Below, piece after piece: positions 49,094 to 59,902 of a stretch of 64,000 nt of DNA. A model generated the notes under the pieces. The model saw only the letters and a list, made by a program, of their open reading frames with translations. It did no database searches and was not told the DNA's origin. A program made the translations under genes and the position numbers. The first letter of the stretch is position 1. Each line of letters opens with the position of its first letter. Source of the stretch: Primorskyibacter flagellatus (lineage in GTDB: Bacteria; Pseudomonadota; Alphaproteobacteria; Rhodobacterales; Rhodobacteraceae); assembly GCF_014638275.1 (NCBI RefSeq), contig NZ_BMFJ01000001.1:1414338-1478337 (forward strand), in the 5' to 3' direction.

Positions 49094-50137
49094 ATGCTCC
49101 TTTTCCTCCTGAAACGGATCGGGACCATGCTTCTGACGGCCTTGTGCCTGAGTTTCATGGTGTTCTTCCTGACCAACCAGCCCTCCATGCTGGAGAAGGT
49201 TGCCAAGTACGAAGGCAACTCCCGCATGTCGGACGAGGAGGTCGCGCGCTTCCTGACCAACAACGGCTATGACCGGCCCATGTTCATCCGCTACGGCGAA
49301 TGGCTGGGCGTCGTACCCGGCTGGACGCGCGAGACGGAGGAACGGACGACCGGGCGCTGCATCACCTCGGGCATGGACCCGGCAGAGGCGCCGACCTACT
49401 GCGGCGTGCTGCAGGGCGACTGGGGTGTTTCGCGGGTGTTCCGGGACGAGGTGTCGGCCATCGTCGGCACACGGCTGGCCCTGACCGGCAAGATGATGTT
49501 CTGGGTTATGCTGCTGATGGTGCCCGCCGCGCTCATCATCGGGGTGCTGGCGGGGATGCGCGAAGGCTCCAAGCTGGACCGGACCCTGTCGACCTTCTCC
49601 ATCGCGTCCACGGCGACGCCGGAATATGTCTCGGGCGTCATCCTGATCTCGGTCTTCGCGTCGTCGGTGATGGGCCTGCAATGGTTCAAGGGCACCGCGA
49701 CGGCCGCCATGGAAAACGCGACGTTCGAGAATTTCTTCCTGCCGGTACTGACCATCGCGCTCTACGGCGTCGGCTATATCGCGCGGATGACCCGCGCCTC
49801 GATGGCCGAGGTGATGACGGCGCAGTATATCCGCACCGCGCGGCTCAAGGGCGTGTCCTTCCGCAACATCGTGATGAAGCACGCGCTCAGGAATGCGCTG
49901 ATCGCCCCCTTTACCGTCATCATGCTGCAGTTTCCGTGGCTGCTGAACGGCGTGGTCATCGTGGAGACCCTGTTCAACTACAAGGGCCTGGGCTGGGCGC
50001 TGGTGCAGGCGGCCGGGAACAATGACGTCGATCTGCTCATGGGCATTTCGGTCGTGTCGGTCTTCGTGGTGCTGGTGACGCAGCTGATTTCCGACATCGG
50101 CTACGTCTACCTCAACCCGCGCATCCGCATTTCGTAA
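49094..50137 (+). CDS. ABC transporter permease, DppB/OppB type
   Basis: 347 residues, about six membrane spans. The EAA loop is YIRTARLKGVSFRNIVMKHALRNALIAPF. Compared with usual DppB, the first periplasmic loop (about 30-125) carries an extra segment with two cysteines (C89 in GRCITSG, C103 in TYCGVL) before the conserved LQGDWGVS. These could form a disulfide. Partner of the next permease; it starts 125 bp after the binding protein. Confidence 0.93.
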   Translation: MLLFLLKRIGTMLLTALCLSFMVFFLTNQPSMLEKVAKYEGNSRMSDEEVARFLTNNGYDRPMFIRYGEWLGVVPGWTRETEERTTGRCITSGMDPAEAPTYCGVLQGDWGVSRVFRDEVSAIVGTRLALTGKMMFWVMLLMVPAALIIGVLAGMREGSKLDRTLSTFSIASTATPEYVSGVILISVFASSVMGLQWFKGTATAAMENATFENFFLPVLTIALYGVGYIARMTRASMAEVMTAQYIRTARLKGVSFRNIVMKHALRNALIAPFTVIMLQFPWLLNGVVIVETLFNYKGLGWALVQAAGNNDVDLLMGISVVSVFVVLVTQLISDIGYVYLNPRIRIS

Positions 50138-50149
50138 GGAGGAGGACCC

Positions 50150-51346
50150 ATGGACCCGCTTTCCTGGGGAGAAATCCTCGCCCGCCTCGCATATCAGTTC
50201 ATTCCGGTCTGGATCGCGCTGGTCGTCACCTTCGCGCTGTCGATCATGTACAAGCGGAAGCTCGGCCTCTACGGCAAGCTGTTCGACAACGTGATCGGCA
50301 TGATCGGGTTCGGCATCGTCATGTTCTGGATCTACACCGCGCTCTTCGCCGGGCTGTTCGACTGGATCGTGACCCATGACCCGCTCGCCGCCGTGTCGGG
50401 TATGAAGAACAAGGTCCCCGGCACGCCGCTGTCCGGCGCGGGGGAAGGCGACTACCCCTATTATCTGCTTGGCGGGGACACGCTGGCGCGGGATGCCTTC
50501 TCGCGCATGGTGCAGGGGTCTTGGGTGGTGATCCGCATCGCCCCGCTCGCCACGCTCTTCGCCTTCATGGCCGGCATCACGCTTGGCCTGCCGGCGGGGT
50601 ATTTCGGCGGACGGCTCGATACGGTGCTGTCCTTCCTCGCCAACCTGATCCTCGCCTTCCCGGTGATCCTGCTGTTCTACCTGCTGGTCACCCCCGAGAT
50701 GGTGACGTCCGGCATCCCCTCCTACATGGCCATCGTGCTGTTCGTGCTGCCGATCCTGTTCATCTGCGTGATGATCAATTCGCGCTATCACACGCAGCCG
50801 CAGCGGCGGAACGTCATGATCGCCGTGGCCCTGTTCGTGCTGGGCTGGCTCTACCTTTCGCTCATCAATGACCGGGGAACGCCGGTGAATTTCCTGCCCA
50901 CGGATCTCGACCTGTTCGACATCCCGGGCGGCATTCTCGTGGTCTTCGTCTCGGTGGTCTTCGTGAACGCTCCGACCGTGTTCCGCATCGTGCGCGGCCT
51001 CACGCTCGACATCCAGACGCGCGACTATGTGGCGGCGGCGCAGACCCGGGGCGAAGGCCCGTGGTACATCATGCTGTGGGAAATCCTGCCAAACGCGCGC
51101 GGGCCGCTGATCGTCGATTTCTGCCTGCGGATCGGCTACACCACGATCCTGCTCGGCACGCTCGGCTTCTTCGGCCTTGGCCTGCCCTCGGACAGTCCGG
51201 ACTGGGGGACGACGATCAACCAGGGGCGCAAGCTGCTCTCGATCTACCCGCATCCGGCCATCGTGCCCGCTTTCGCACTGCTCTCGCTCGTGCTCGGGCT
51301 CAACCTGCTCGCCGACGGGCTGCGCGAAGAAAGCCTGAAGGACTGA
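50150..51346 (+). CDS. ABC transporter permease, DppC/OppC type, enlarged
   Basis: 398 residues against ~290-300 for typical DppC. The N-terminus has two extra spans (about 17-35 and 48-72), and a further hydrophobic insert lies at 222-239 (VMIAVALFVLGWLYLSLI) inside the transport domain. The EAA loop is YVAAAQTRGEGPWYIMLWEILPNARGPL (293-320). It is 12 bp after the first permease. Confidence 0.9.
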   Translation: MDPLSWGEILARLAYQFIPVWIALVVTFALSIMYKRKLGLYGKLFDNVIGMIGFGIVMFWIYTALFAGLFDWIVTHDPLAAVSGMKNKVPGTPLSGAGEGDYPYYLLGGDTLARDAFSRMVQGSWVVIRIAPLATLFAFMAGITLGLPAGYFGGRLDTVLSFLANLILAFPVILLFYLLVTPEMVTSGIPSYMAIVLFVLPILFICVMINSRYHTQPQRRNVMIAVALFVLGWLYLSLINDRGTPVNFLPTDLDLFDIPGGILVVFVSVVFVNAPTVFRIVRGLTLDIQTRDYVAAAQTRGEGPWYIMLWEILPNARGPLIVDFCLRIGYTTILLGTLGFFGLGLPSDSPDWGTTINQGRKLLSIYPHPAIVPAFALLSLVLGLNLLADGLREESLKD

Positions 51347-51363
51347 CATGAGCCCCGATGCCC

Positions 51364-51413
51364 TCCTCTTTGGTTTTCCAAATATCCCGGGGGTCCGGGG
51401 GCAGCGCCCCCGG
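51364..51413. repeat. Junction repeat, copy 3 (single unit)
   Basis: A single unit (CTTTGGTTTTCCAAATATCCCGGGGG) followed by CCGGGGGC/GCCCCCGG (51395-51413). It lies between the second permease and the ATPase of the same operon. Confidence 0.65.
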
Positions 51414-51439
51414 CTCCGCCACATGAAACGGAGACCGAC

Positions 51440-53515
51440 ATGACCGACTACTCCGGCCCCATCCTCGAGATCGACAAGCTCTCGATCTCCTTCTTCACCC
51501 GGCTCCGGGAAATCCCCGCCGTCATGGACTTCTCCGTCGCCGTGCAACCCGGAGAGGCGGTTGGCCTTGTCGGGGAATCCGGCTGCGGCAAGTCGACCGT
51601 GGCGCTTGGCGTGATGCAGGACCTCGGCGTCAACGGGCGCATCGTTGGCGGGTCGATCAAGTTCAAGGGACGCGATCTCGGGGCCATGTCCGCCGAGGAA
51701 CTGCGTCAGATCCGAGGCTCCGAAATCGCGATGATCTATCAGGAGCCGATGGCGTCGCTGAACCCGGCGATGAAGATCGGCAAGCAGCTGATGGAAGTGC
51801 CGATGATCCACGAGGGCATCGGCGAAAAAGAGGCTTACGCGCGGGCGCTGCAGGTTGTCACCGACGTGAAGCTGCCCGATCCGAAACGGATGCTCGACGC
51901 CTTCCCGCACCAGCTTTCCGGCGGACAGCAGCAGCGCATCGTGATCGCCATGGCGCTGATGTCCAAACCCGCGTTGCTGATCCTAGACGAACCGACCACC
52001 GCGCTCGACGTGACGGTCGAAGCGGCGATTGTCGAACTGGTGAAGGACCTCGGCAAGAAATACGGCACCTCGATGCTGTTCATCTCGCACAACCTCGGGC
52101 TGGTGCTGGAGACCTGCGACCGCATCTGCGTCATGTATTCCGGCGAGGCGGTCGAACGCGGCTCCATCGAGGACGTCTTCGACCAGATGCGCCACCCCTA
52201 TACGCAGGCCCTGTTCCGGTCGATCCCCCTGCCCGGCGCGGACAAGACCTCGCGCCCGCTCAAGGCAATCCCCGGCAATTTCCCCCTGCCCCACGAACGG
52301 CCCCGGGGCTGCAACTTCGGGCCCCGCTGCGATTACTTCGAACCGGGGCGCTGCGATGCGAAGGACATTCCGATGTTCAACATCGCGGGCGACGACCGGC
52401 ACACGACCCGCTGTCTGCGCCATGACGAAATCGACTGGGACGCACCGATGGCGGCGCAGGAACAGAAGGGCAAGACGGAGATCGGCAAGGTCGTCCTGAA
52501 GATCGAGGACCTTCGGAAATACTACGAGGTCGCCGCCTCCGCCCTGTTCTCCTCCGGCCCGAAGAAGGTGGTGAAGGCGAACGAGACGCTGTCGTTCGAG
52601 GCGCGGGAGGGCGAGACGCTCGCCATCGTCGGGGAGTCCGGATGCGGCAAGTCGACCTTCGCGAAGGTCCTCATGGGGCTGGAGACCGCGACGGACGGGA
52701 ACATCCTGCTCAACAGCAAGGAGATCCAGAACACCCCGATCGAGAAGCGCAAGACTGAGACGATCTCCTCCGTCCAGATGGTGTTCCAGAACCCGTTCGA
52801 TACGCTCAACCCTTCTATGACCGTGGGCCGCCAGATCATCCGCGCGCTTGAAGTCTTCGGCATCGGCAAGACCGAGGCCGAGCGGCGGGAGAAGATGCTG
52901 AACCTGCTCGACCTCGTGAAGCTGCCGCGCGCCTTCGCCGATCGGATGCCGCGCCAGCTGTCGGGCGGGCAGAAGCAGCGGGTCGGGATCGCGCGTGCCT
53001 TCGCCGGCGGGGCGAAGATCGTGGTGGCGGACGAACCGGTGTCAGCGCTCGACGTGTCGGTGCAGGCCGCCGTGACGGACCTGCTGATGGACATCCAGCG
53101 AGAGGAGAAGACGACGCTGCTCTTCATCTCCCACGACCTGTCCATCGTGCGCTATCTCAGCGACCGGGTCATGGTGATGTATCTCGGGCATGTGGTGGAA
53201 CTGGGGACGACCGATCAGGTCTTTTCCCCGCCCTATCATCCTTACACGGAGGCGCTGCTCTCGGCGGTTCCGATCGCGGATACCTCCGTCCAGAAGAAGC
53301 ACATCGTGCTGGAGGGCGACATCCCATCGGCCATGAACCCGCCGCCGGGCTGTCCGTTCCAGACACGCTGCCGGTGGAAATCCGAAGTGCCGGGCGGGCT
53401 CTGCGAGACAGAGGTGCCACCGATGCGCAAGAAGGACGGGCACCAGATCAAGTGTCACCTCTCCGAAGATCAGCTTGCCGGGATGGAGCCGGTCATCAAG
53501 ATCGCGGCGGAGTAA
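51440..53515 (+). CDS. ABC transporter ATP-binding protein, two fused ATPase domains
   Basis: 691 residues equal to DppD and DppF fused. First domain: Walker A GESGCGKST near 45-52, LSGGQQQR. Second: Walker A near 396-404, LSGGQKQR. Each ends in an oligopeptide-type C-terminal Cys-rich segment (CNFGPRCDYFEPGRCDAKD; CPFQTRCRWKSEVPGGLCE), possibly holding an Fe-S cluster as in such ATPases. It powers the two permeases before it. Confidence 0.94.
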   Translation: MTDYSGPILEIDKLSISFFTRLREIPAVMDFSVAVQPGEAVGLVGESGCGKSTVALGVMQDLGVNGRIVGGSIKFKGRDLGAMSAEELRQIRGSEIAMIYQEPMASLNPAMKIGKQLMEVPMIHEGIGEKEAYARALQVVTDVKLPDPKRMLDAFPHQLSGGQQQRIVIAMALMSKPALLILDEPTTALDVTVEAAIVELVKDLGKKYGTSMLFISHNLGLVLETCDRICVMYSGEAVERGSIEDVFDQMRHPYTQALFRSIPLPGADKTSRPLKAIPGNFPLPHERPRGCNFGPRCDYFEPGRCDAKDIPMFNIAGDDRHTTRCLRHDEIDWDAPMAAQEQKGKTEIGKVVLKIEDLRKYYEVAASALFSSGPKKVVKANETLSFEAREGETLAIVGESGCGKSTFAKVLMGLETATDGNILLNSKEIQNTPIEKRKTETISSVQMVFQNPFDTLNPSMTVGRQIIRALEVFGIGKTEAERREKMLNLLDLVKLPRAFADRMPRQLSGGQKQRVGIARAFAGGAKIVVADEPVSALDVSVQAAVTDLLMDIQREEKTTLLFISHDLSIVRYLSDRVMVMYLGHVVELGTTDQVFSPPYHPYTEALLSAVPIADTSVQKKHIVLEGDIPSAMNPPPGCPFQTRCRWKSEVPGGLCETEVPPMRKKDGHQIKCHLSEDQLAGMEPVIKIAAE

Positions 53516-53533
53516 CCGGCGCAGAAACGCAGA

Positions 53534-53561
53534 AGCCCCCGGTCATGGGACCGGGGGCTTT
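53534..53561. terminator. Bidirectional terminator after the ABC operon
   Basis: AGCCCCCGGTC, ATGG loop, GACCGGGGGCT followed by TTG on plus; the minus reading also ends CTTCTGCG. It separates the plus-strand operon from a convergent gene. Confidence 0.75.
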
Positions 53562-53582
53562 GCCATTCAGACAGCGGCAGCG

Positions 53583-54104
53583 TTACTTGCTGGCGTTGTT
53601 CTCGGTGTCCGGCAGGTAATCCACGCCGCTCACGATCTCGGCCGTCTTGTCGGCGAAAGCGTCGACCATGGCGATGTAGAAGTCGCGGTTGTCCGGAGAG
53701 AAGGCCGGCATCGCAGTCGGCATTTCCTCGGCGCGCAGGATGATCGCCTCGTTCTTCAGCGGGGAGTCGCCTTCCTTGTCATAGACGACAACGACGCCTT
53801 CCATGATGTTGAACTTGCCGTCATCGGTCAGCACCGGGTTGTCGTTCAGGCGCAGTGCGGTGACCTTGATCGACAGGGCAAGCGAGTGATCCGCATCTTC
53901 GGGCGCTGCGTCGACCTTTGCGGCCACGGCTGCGGCGACGTCAGCGGCGACGTCCGGATAGTAGTCGAGCGCGTTCGGGTTCTCGAATGCCTCGAGGTGG
54001 GTGGAGGCGTCGACCTCGCGCACGGGGAACGGGCCTTCGACGGCGAGAACCGGGGTGGCGACGATCAGGGCAAGACCAACGGCGGTCATGGTTTTCTTAA
54101 ACAT
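53583..54104 (-). CDS. Exported protein of unknown function
   Basis: 173 residues from ATG 54104, preceded by GGAAAGGAC. A signal peptide (MFKKTMTAVGLALIVATPVLA) is clear. The mature part is acidic and mixed alpha/beta, with no cysteine and no motif I recognise (VREVDASTHLEAF; KVTALRLNDNPVLTDDG). It is probably periplasmic. Next to a lytic transglycosylase on the same strand, though 150 bp apart. Confidence 0.75.
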   Translation of the reverse strand: MFKKTMTAVGLALIVATPVLAVEGPFPVREVDASTHLEAFENPNALDYYPDVAADVAAAVAAKVDAAPEDADHSLALSIKVTALRLNDNPVLTDDGKFNIMEGVVVVYDKEGDSPLKNEAIILRAEEMPTAMPAFSPDNRDFYIAMVDAFADKTAEIVSGVDYLPDTENNASK

Positions 54105-54253
54105 ATCAATGTCCTTTCCACCTGCGCGTCCCAGTGGCCCATGGCCGCACGCGTCAGGCAATCGCGTTCAGTTGCGTTGTGAGCAAACAACACGGTTGCG
54201 CGAGAAAGGTTCCGGCAGATCAACTTTGCGCAGACGGACGTGACGGAAAGGGC

Positions 54254-54859
54254 TCAGCTGCCCCAGATGATCCGCACGTAGTTCTGGGTTTCCTTGTAAG
54301 GCGGAATCCCGTCGTATTTCTGCACCGCCTGCGGGCCGGCGTTGTAGGCGGCAAGCGCCAGACGCCAGGACTTGAAGGTGCGGTACTGCTGCGCGAGGTA
54401 GCGCGCGCCGCCCTCGAGGTTCTGCTGCGGATCGTGCGGGTCGACGCCCAGCACCTTGGCAGTGCCCGGCATCAGCTGCGCCAGCCCGATCGCCCCCTTG
54501 TGCGAGCGCGCCTTGTCGTTCCATCCGCTTTCCTGCTGGACGAGACGGAGGAACAGGTCCTCGGGCACGCCATGGCGGCGGGCGGCGGCGCGGGCGGTGG
54601 CCAGGTGCGGGCCATTGTAGCGGCCGCGGAAGGCCTTGACCGATTCATCGCCCCACTTGGACGGGGTCACGACGCGGGTCGGCTGCAGGCGGACGGAGTT
54701 GTTGTACTGCTGAGAAGCGCGGCTATCGAGCACGCGGGTTTGGGACCCGAAGACCTTGCTGCGGCTGGAGGTGGACACGGACTGCGCAAGGGCGAGGTCC
54801 GCAATTCCCGTGACAGCCAGCGCCAGGGCGGCGGCGCGCACAAACTTCCGATGTCCCAA
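54254..54859 (-). CDS. Lytic transglycosylase domain-containing protein
   Basis: 201 residues from a TTG at 54859 that begins the signal peptide (cleavage after LALA). The SLT domain has the catalytic glutamate in [14 protein letters not shown], then [18 protein letters not shown] and AYNAGPQAV. It cuts peptidoglycan to make anhydro-muropeptides. Small size suggests a housekeeping or secretion-associated enzyme. Confidence 0.9.
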   Translation of the reverse strand: MGHRKFVRAAALALAVTGIADLALAQSVSTSSRSKVFGSQTRVLDSRASQQYNNSVRLQPTRVVTPSKWGDESVKAFRGRYNGPHLATARAAARRHGVPEDLFLRLVQQESGWNDKARSHKGAIGLAQLMPGTAKVLGVDPHDPQQNLEGGARYLAQQYRTFKSWRLALAAYNAGPQAVQKYDGIPPYKETQNYVRIIWGS

Positions 54860-55102
54860 GAGGATCTTCCCGTAACCTGTCCCTTGCGGCGCACCCTACA
54901 TAAATTCAAAGGCTTTTGGCCAGCCAATTGTGCTTTCTCGCGGCGTGGCGGCCCATGTCGGCAAAGCCCCGCGCATGGGCGGCGCGGGCTCTGACGTCGG
55001 GGAAAAGGGCGCAATCGATTCAATTCCCGCGAAAACTTTACCTTTTGGCGACACTCTGATGTAACCGTCGGAACCTGAGGACTCATGCTATAGGGGGCAG
55101 TC

Positions 55103-55618
55103 ATGGCCGGATCCGTGAACAAGGTCATCATCGTCGGAAACCTGGGGCGCGACCCCGAGGTCCGGTCGTTCCAGAACGGTGGCAAGGTGTGCAACCTGCG
55201 CATCGCCACGTCGGAAAACTGGAAGGACCGCAATACCGGCGAACGGCGTGAGCGCACCGAATGGCATTCGGTCGCCATCTTCTCCGAACCGCTCGCCAAG
55301 ATCGCGGAACAGTATCTGCGCAAGGGCTCCAAGGTCTACATCGAGGGGCAGCTCGAAACCCGCAAATGGCAGGACCAGTCCGGCCAGGACCGCTATTCCA
55401 CCGAGGTGGTGCTGCGCCCCTATCGCGGCGAACTCACCCTGCTTGACGGGCGTGGCGAAGGCGGCGGTGGTGGTGGTGGCTATGGCGGCGGCTCCTCGGG
55501 CGGATACGACGACCGGGACGGCGGCTACGGTGCCGGCTATGACGACCGGGGCGGCAGCAGCTCCGGCGGTGGCGGCGGCGGGTCGAACCGCGACCTTGAC
55601 GATGAAATCCCGTTCTGA
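55103..55618 (+). CDS. ssb: Single-stranded DNA-binding protein
   Basis: 171 residues. OB fold ([34 protein letters not shown]), a glycine-rich linker (about 120-160) and the acidic C-terminal tip DDEIPF that recruits replication and repair proteins (one change from DDDIPF). No LexA-type box was found in the 243-bp gap upstream. Confidence 0.98.
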   Translation: MAGSVNKVIIVGNLGRDPEVRSFQNGGKVCNLRIATSENWKDRNTGERRERTEWHSVAIFSEPLAKIAEQYLRKGSKVYIEGQLETRKWQDQSGQDRYSTEVVLRPYRGELTLLDGRGEGGGGGGGYGGGSSGGYDDRDGGYGAGYDDRGGSSSGGGGGGSNRDLDDEIPF

Positions 55619-55631
55619 ATTCTGACTGCGC

Positions 55632-55730
55632 GGGGGGCGCTGCCCCCCGGTCCTGCGGACCTCCCCCCGGAGTATTTGCCGGCAAGATGAAGGAGGACGG
55701 GTTTCATCTTGCCCGAAATACTCTCGCCGG
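55632..55730. repeat. Junction repeat, copy 4 (inverted pair)
   Basis: A GGGGGGCGCTGCCCCCC hairpin, then CCGGAGTATTTGCCGGCAAG (55677-55696) facing TTCATCTTGCCCGAAATACT (55703-55722). It directly follows ssb. Confidence 0.75.
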
Positions 55731-55763
55731 AAGGCGAAATCCGCCTCCTCTGCGCGTCGTCGG

Positions 55764-55904
55764 TCAACCGCCTGTGGCCAGCACGGCCAAGCGTACCAGC
55801 CCAACCCCCGCCGACCAGCACAGGGACAGCAGGATGGCGAGGAGGAGCATCGCCTGCCTGGTCGGGCGAGGAGGTGGCGCGGGCGGGTGTCGACTGGATC
55901 GCAT
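55764..55904 (-). CDS. Possible 46-residue small membrane protein
   Basis: Complete frame ATG 55904 to TGA 55764: basic/proline-rich start (MRSSRHPPAPPPRPTRQ) then one span (AMLLLAILLSLCWSAGVGLVRLAVLA). The ribosome-binding site is weak. It sits between ssb and the FemAB-like gene, on the opposite strand to both. The rest of the 381-bp gap is repeat DNA. Confidence 0.4.
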   Translation of the reverse strand: MRSSRHPPAPPPRPTRQAMLLLAILLSLCWSAGVGLVRLAVLATGG

Positions 55905-55999
55905 GATGGCAGGTTAGACGCTGCCGATTACCGAAAGATTTGCCATTCGGCACCGGAATGGTGAGGCGCTGTTAACCGGATCCCGCGTCTGATCGGAGG

Positions 56000-56833
56000 A
56001 TGTCCGAAACCCCGCGTCCGCTGCAGCAGTCAGTCACCTACGCCCGCGCCCTGCGGCGCATGGGCCGGGAGGTCATCCGGATCGGTCCGTCCTGTGCCCC
56101 CTGCCAGTTCGCGATCGTCCGGCGCGCGGGCCCCCTTCGCCTTGCCTATCTGCCGCGCGGGGCCGTGCCAGACTGGCGCGACGTGTTCTGCGGGGGCGGG
56201 CCGGGGCTCTGCTTGGTCATTCCGGACACCGCGCCGACCGATGCTCCGGGTTGTCCGTTTCTGACACCGCAGCATGTCGCGGAGCTTGACCTCGGACCGG
56301 ACACGGAAGCCCTGTGGAACGGGCTGCACGGGAAATGGCGCAACCGGCTCAGACGGGGACTGGAGGGGCCGGTCGTCGTCGTGCAGGAGCGTTTCGACCT
56401 GGCGCGCCATGCCGGTCTGCTCGGCCGGGAGGAGGCACAGCGGAAGCAACGCAGCTACCGCACCTGGCCGCGGAGCTTCCTGACCGCCTTCGCCGCGACC
56501 AGTCCGGATGACACGATCCTGTTGCGGGCGGTGCTTGGGGGCGAGACGGTGGCCTTCGTCCTTCTGCTGGTCCACGGTACCGCCGCGACCTATGCCGTCG
56601 GCTGGAGCGGGCCAACGGGCCGCAGCCACCAAGCCCATACCCGGCTGCTCTGGGAGGCCGCGCTGCATCTTAGGGCGCGCGGCGTTATCCGCTTCGACCT
56701 CGGCCCGGTCGACAGCGAAGCCGGTGCCCCCCGCGCCCGGTTCAAGCTGGGATGTGGCGCAAAGGCGCGCCCGCTTGGCCCGACTCTGCTGGTGCCGCGT
56801 TTCCCCCTAGCCTTTTCTGCGGGTGCAGTGTAG
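56000..56833 (+). CDS. GNAT/FemAB-like acyltransferase
   Basis: 277 residues from ATG 56000. The middle and end match the BioF2-like/FemAB acetyltransferase fold (WRNRLRRGLEG; GGETVAFVLLLVHGTAATYAVGWSG; RGVIRFDLGPVDSEAGAP). Such proteins add amino acids to peptidoglycan or lipids, or acylate small molecules. Substrate unknown. typA begins 30 bp downstream. Confidence 0.75.
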   Translation: MSETPRPLQQSVTYARALRRMGREVIRIGPSCAPCQFAIVRRAGPLRLAYLPRGAVPDWRDVFCGGGPGLCLVIPDTAPTDAPGCPFLTPQHVAELDLGPDTEALWNGLHGKWRNRLRRGLEGPVVVVQERFDLARHAGLLGREEAQRKQRSYRTWPRSFLTAFAATSPDDTILLRAVLGGETVAFVLLLVHGTAATYAVGWSGPTGRSHQAHTRLLWEAALHLRARGVIRFDLGPVDSEAGAPRARFKLGCGAKARPLGPTLLVPRFPLAFSAGAV

Positions 56834-56862
56834 GCGGGCGCCAAGCTGAACAAGGACGCCCC

Positions 56863-58680
<1,818 letters not shown>

Positions 58681-58695
58681 CTTCCCGCTTCCCAT

Positions 58696-58718
58696 CCCTC
58701 CCCCGGACAGGGGGAGGG
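58696..58718. repeat. CCCTCCCCC/GGGGGAGGG palindromic repeat after typA
   Basis: 9-bp arms with a 5-bp loop, 16 bp past the typA stop. It may also serve as a weak terminator, but no T-run follows. Confidence 0.65.
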
Positions 58719-58852
58719 AGACGCGCAAACCCGTCGGGCGAAACCGGGACACAGAGAGGGTCCGCACAGACCCCATGCATCGGCGCACGATGCAGACAGG
58801 TGCCAAACCGCGCCAGACCGCCTATCTTCCCGGTCAGACCAAGGAGGATATC

Positions 58853-59434
58853 ATGCGCAAGCTACAGACACAGGGCGTGCATCACATCACCCTGACCGGC
58901 GCGGACCGGCAGACCAGCATCGACTTCTGGGAAGGCGTGCTTGGCATGCCGTTCGTCTTCGACCAGCCCAACCTGGACGACCCGGACGAAGGGCATCTCT
59001 ACTTCGATCCCGGTGACGGGCGGCTGATCACCGTCTTCACCAACGAAAACCGCAGGCCCGATCCGCGCCGCACACCAACCGATCCTGGCTGCGTGCATCA
59101 CCTGGCGTTCAACGTCTCCAAGGCGACGTTCTCACAGGCGGTGGAGCGGCTCAAGGAACGCGGTATTGGCAATTCGGGACCGAAGGACCGGGGTTTCATG
59201 GACTCGATCTATTTCAAGGATCCCATGGGCTTGCTGATCGAACTGGCCTGCTACCGGTTCGAGCCGCCCGTCGGCTGTACCCATGCCGATGTAATGATCG
59301 AGGCGCACCGCATCCGGGTGGAACGCGGCGACTACAACATCGCCGAAGAGCATCTGGCGGACGCGATCGAGCTGCTTGTCAAGCGGAGGCAGCAGACGTT
59401 GTCGGCGGATCGGGGGGCGAAGGACCCGTACTGA
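58853..59434 (+). CDS. VOC-superfamily (glyoxalase/dioxygenase-like) protein
   Basis: 193 residues from ATG 58853, chosen for the preceding AAGGAGGATATC. The two VOC repeats are visible: VHHITLTGADRQTSIDFWEGVLGM and CVHHLAFNVSKATFSQAVERL, with YFKDPMGLLIELACY. Metal ligands are probably His in VHH (twice) and Glu in IELACY. These are typically metal-dependent dioxygenases or lyases. An extra C-terminal helix follows. Substrate unknown. Confidence 0.88.
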   Translation: MRKLQTQGVHHITLTGADRQTSIDFWEGVLGMPFVFDQPNLDDPDEGHLYFDPGDGRLITVFTNENRRPDPRRTPTDPGCVHHLAFNVSKATFSQAVERLKERGIGNSGPKDRGFMDSIYFKDPMGLLIELACYRFEPPVGCTHADVMIEAHRIRVERGDYNIAEEHLADAIELLVKRRQQTLSADRGAKDPY

Positions 59435-59468
59435 GGGGCGCGCCTTCGCGGGATCACCCCCTCCCCGG

Positions 59469-59566
59469 CCCTCCCCCTCGCGAGGGGGAGGGAGCTGTAC
59501 CGTGCAGCATTAGCGAAATCCCGGTTCTGCCTGGAGCTACAGGTCCCCTCCCCCTGAGGGGGGAGG
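59469..59566. repeat. Paired CCCTCCCC-type palindromic repeats
   Basis: A perfect 24-bp palindrome CCCTCCCCCTCG/CGAGGGGGAGGG at 59469-59492, and a second CCCCTCCCCC...GGGGGGAGGG at about 59545-59566. They occupy the gap between convergent VOC and DUF1330 genes (59435-59613) and could end both transcripts. Confidence 0.75.
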
Positions 59567-59613
59567 GTTAGGGAGGGGGTCTACAGGAAAGGGTCAGGGT
59601 GAGGGAGTCTACC

Positions 59614-59901
59614 CTACTCCGTCGTCTCGATGACCATCAGTTCCCGCTCGCTCGCGCCCCGTGCGTGATCGAGCGCCGCCTGGTACTCCGGCGAATTGTA
59701 ACAGGCCACCGCCGCCTCGACCGTGTCGAAGCGGGCGACGACGTTGCGCGGACGCTCACGGCCTTCAAGCTGCACGAACCGCGCGGCGCGGGCGATGAAC
59801 TTGCCTCCGTGCTTGGCGATCGCAGGGCCGGCGAGCTCCGCGTATTTCGCGTAGGAGTCGGGGTCAGTGACCGTGACGTTGGCGATCCAGAGTGCGGGCA
59901 T
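59614..59901 (-). CDS. DUF1330 domain-containing protein
   Basis: 95 residues from ATG 59901 (MPALWIANVTVTDPDSY). It is a small ferredoxin-like alpha/beta barrel family; VVARFDTVEAAVACYNSPEYQAAL and a final EREL are typical. Function is unknown; some relatives are in stress or monooxygenase contexts. It begins 1 bp after the alaS stop and is probably co-transcribed. Confidence 0.9.
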   Translation of the reverse strand: MPALWIANVTVTDPDSYAKYAELAGPAIAKHGGKFIARAARFVQLEGRERPRNVVARFDTVEAAVACYNSPEYQAALDHARGASERELMVIETTE

Positions 59902-59902
59902 G

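Noticed and set aside
48944..51910. 988-codon minus-strand frame opposite the permeases
   Set aside because: Shadow of the ABC permease genes; His/Arg/Asp-rich low complexity.
55020..55102. SOS (GTTC-N7-GTTC) box upstream of ssb
   Set aside because: Only one GAAC half-site is present, with no partner at the right spacing.
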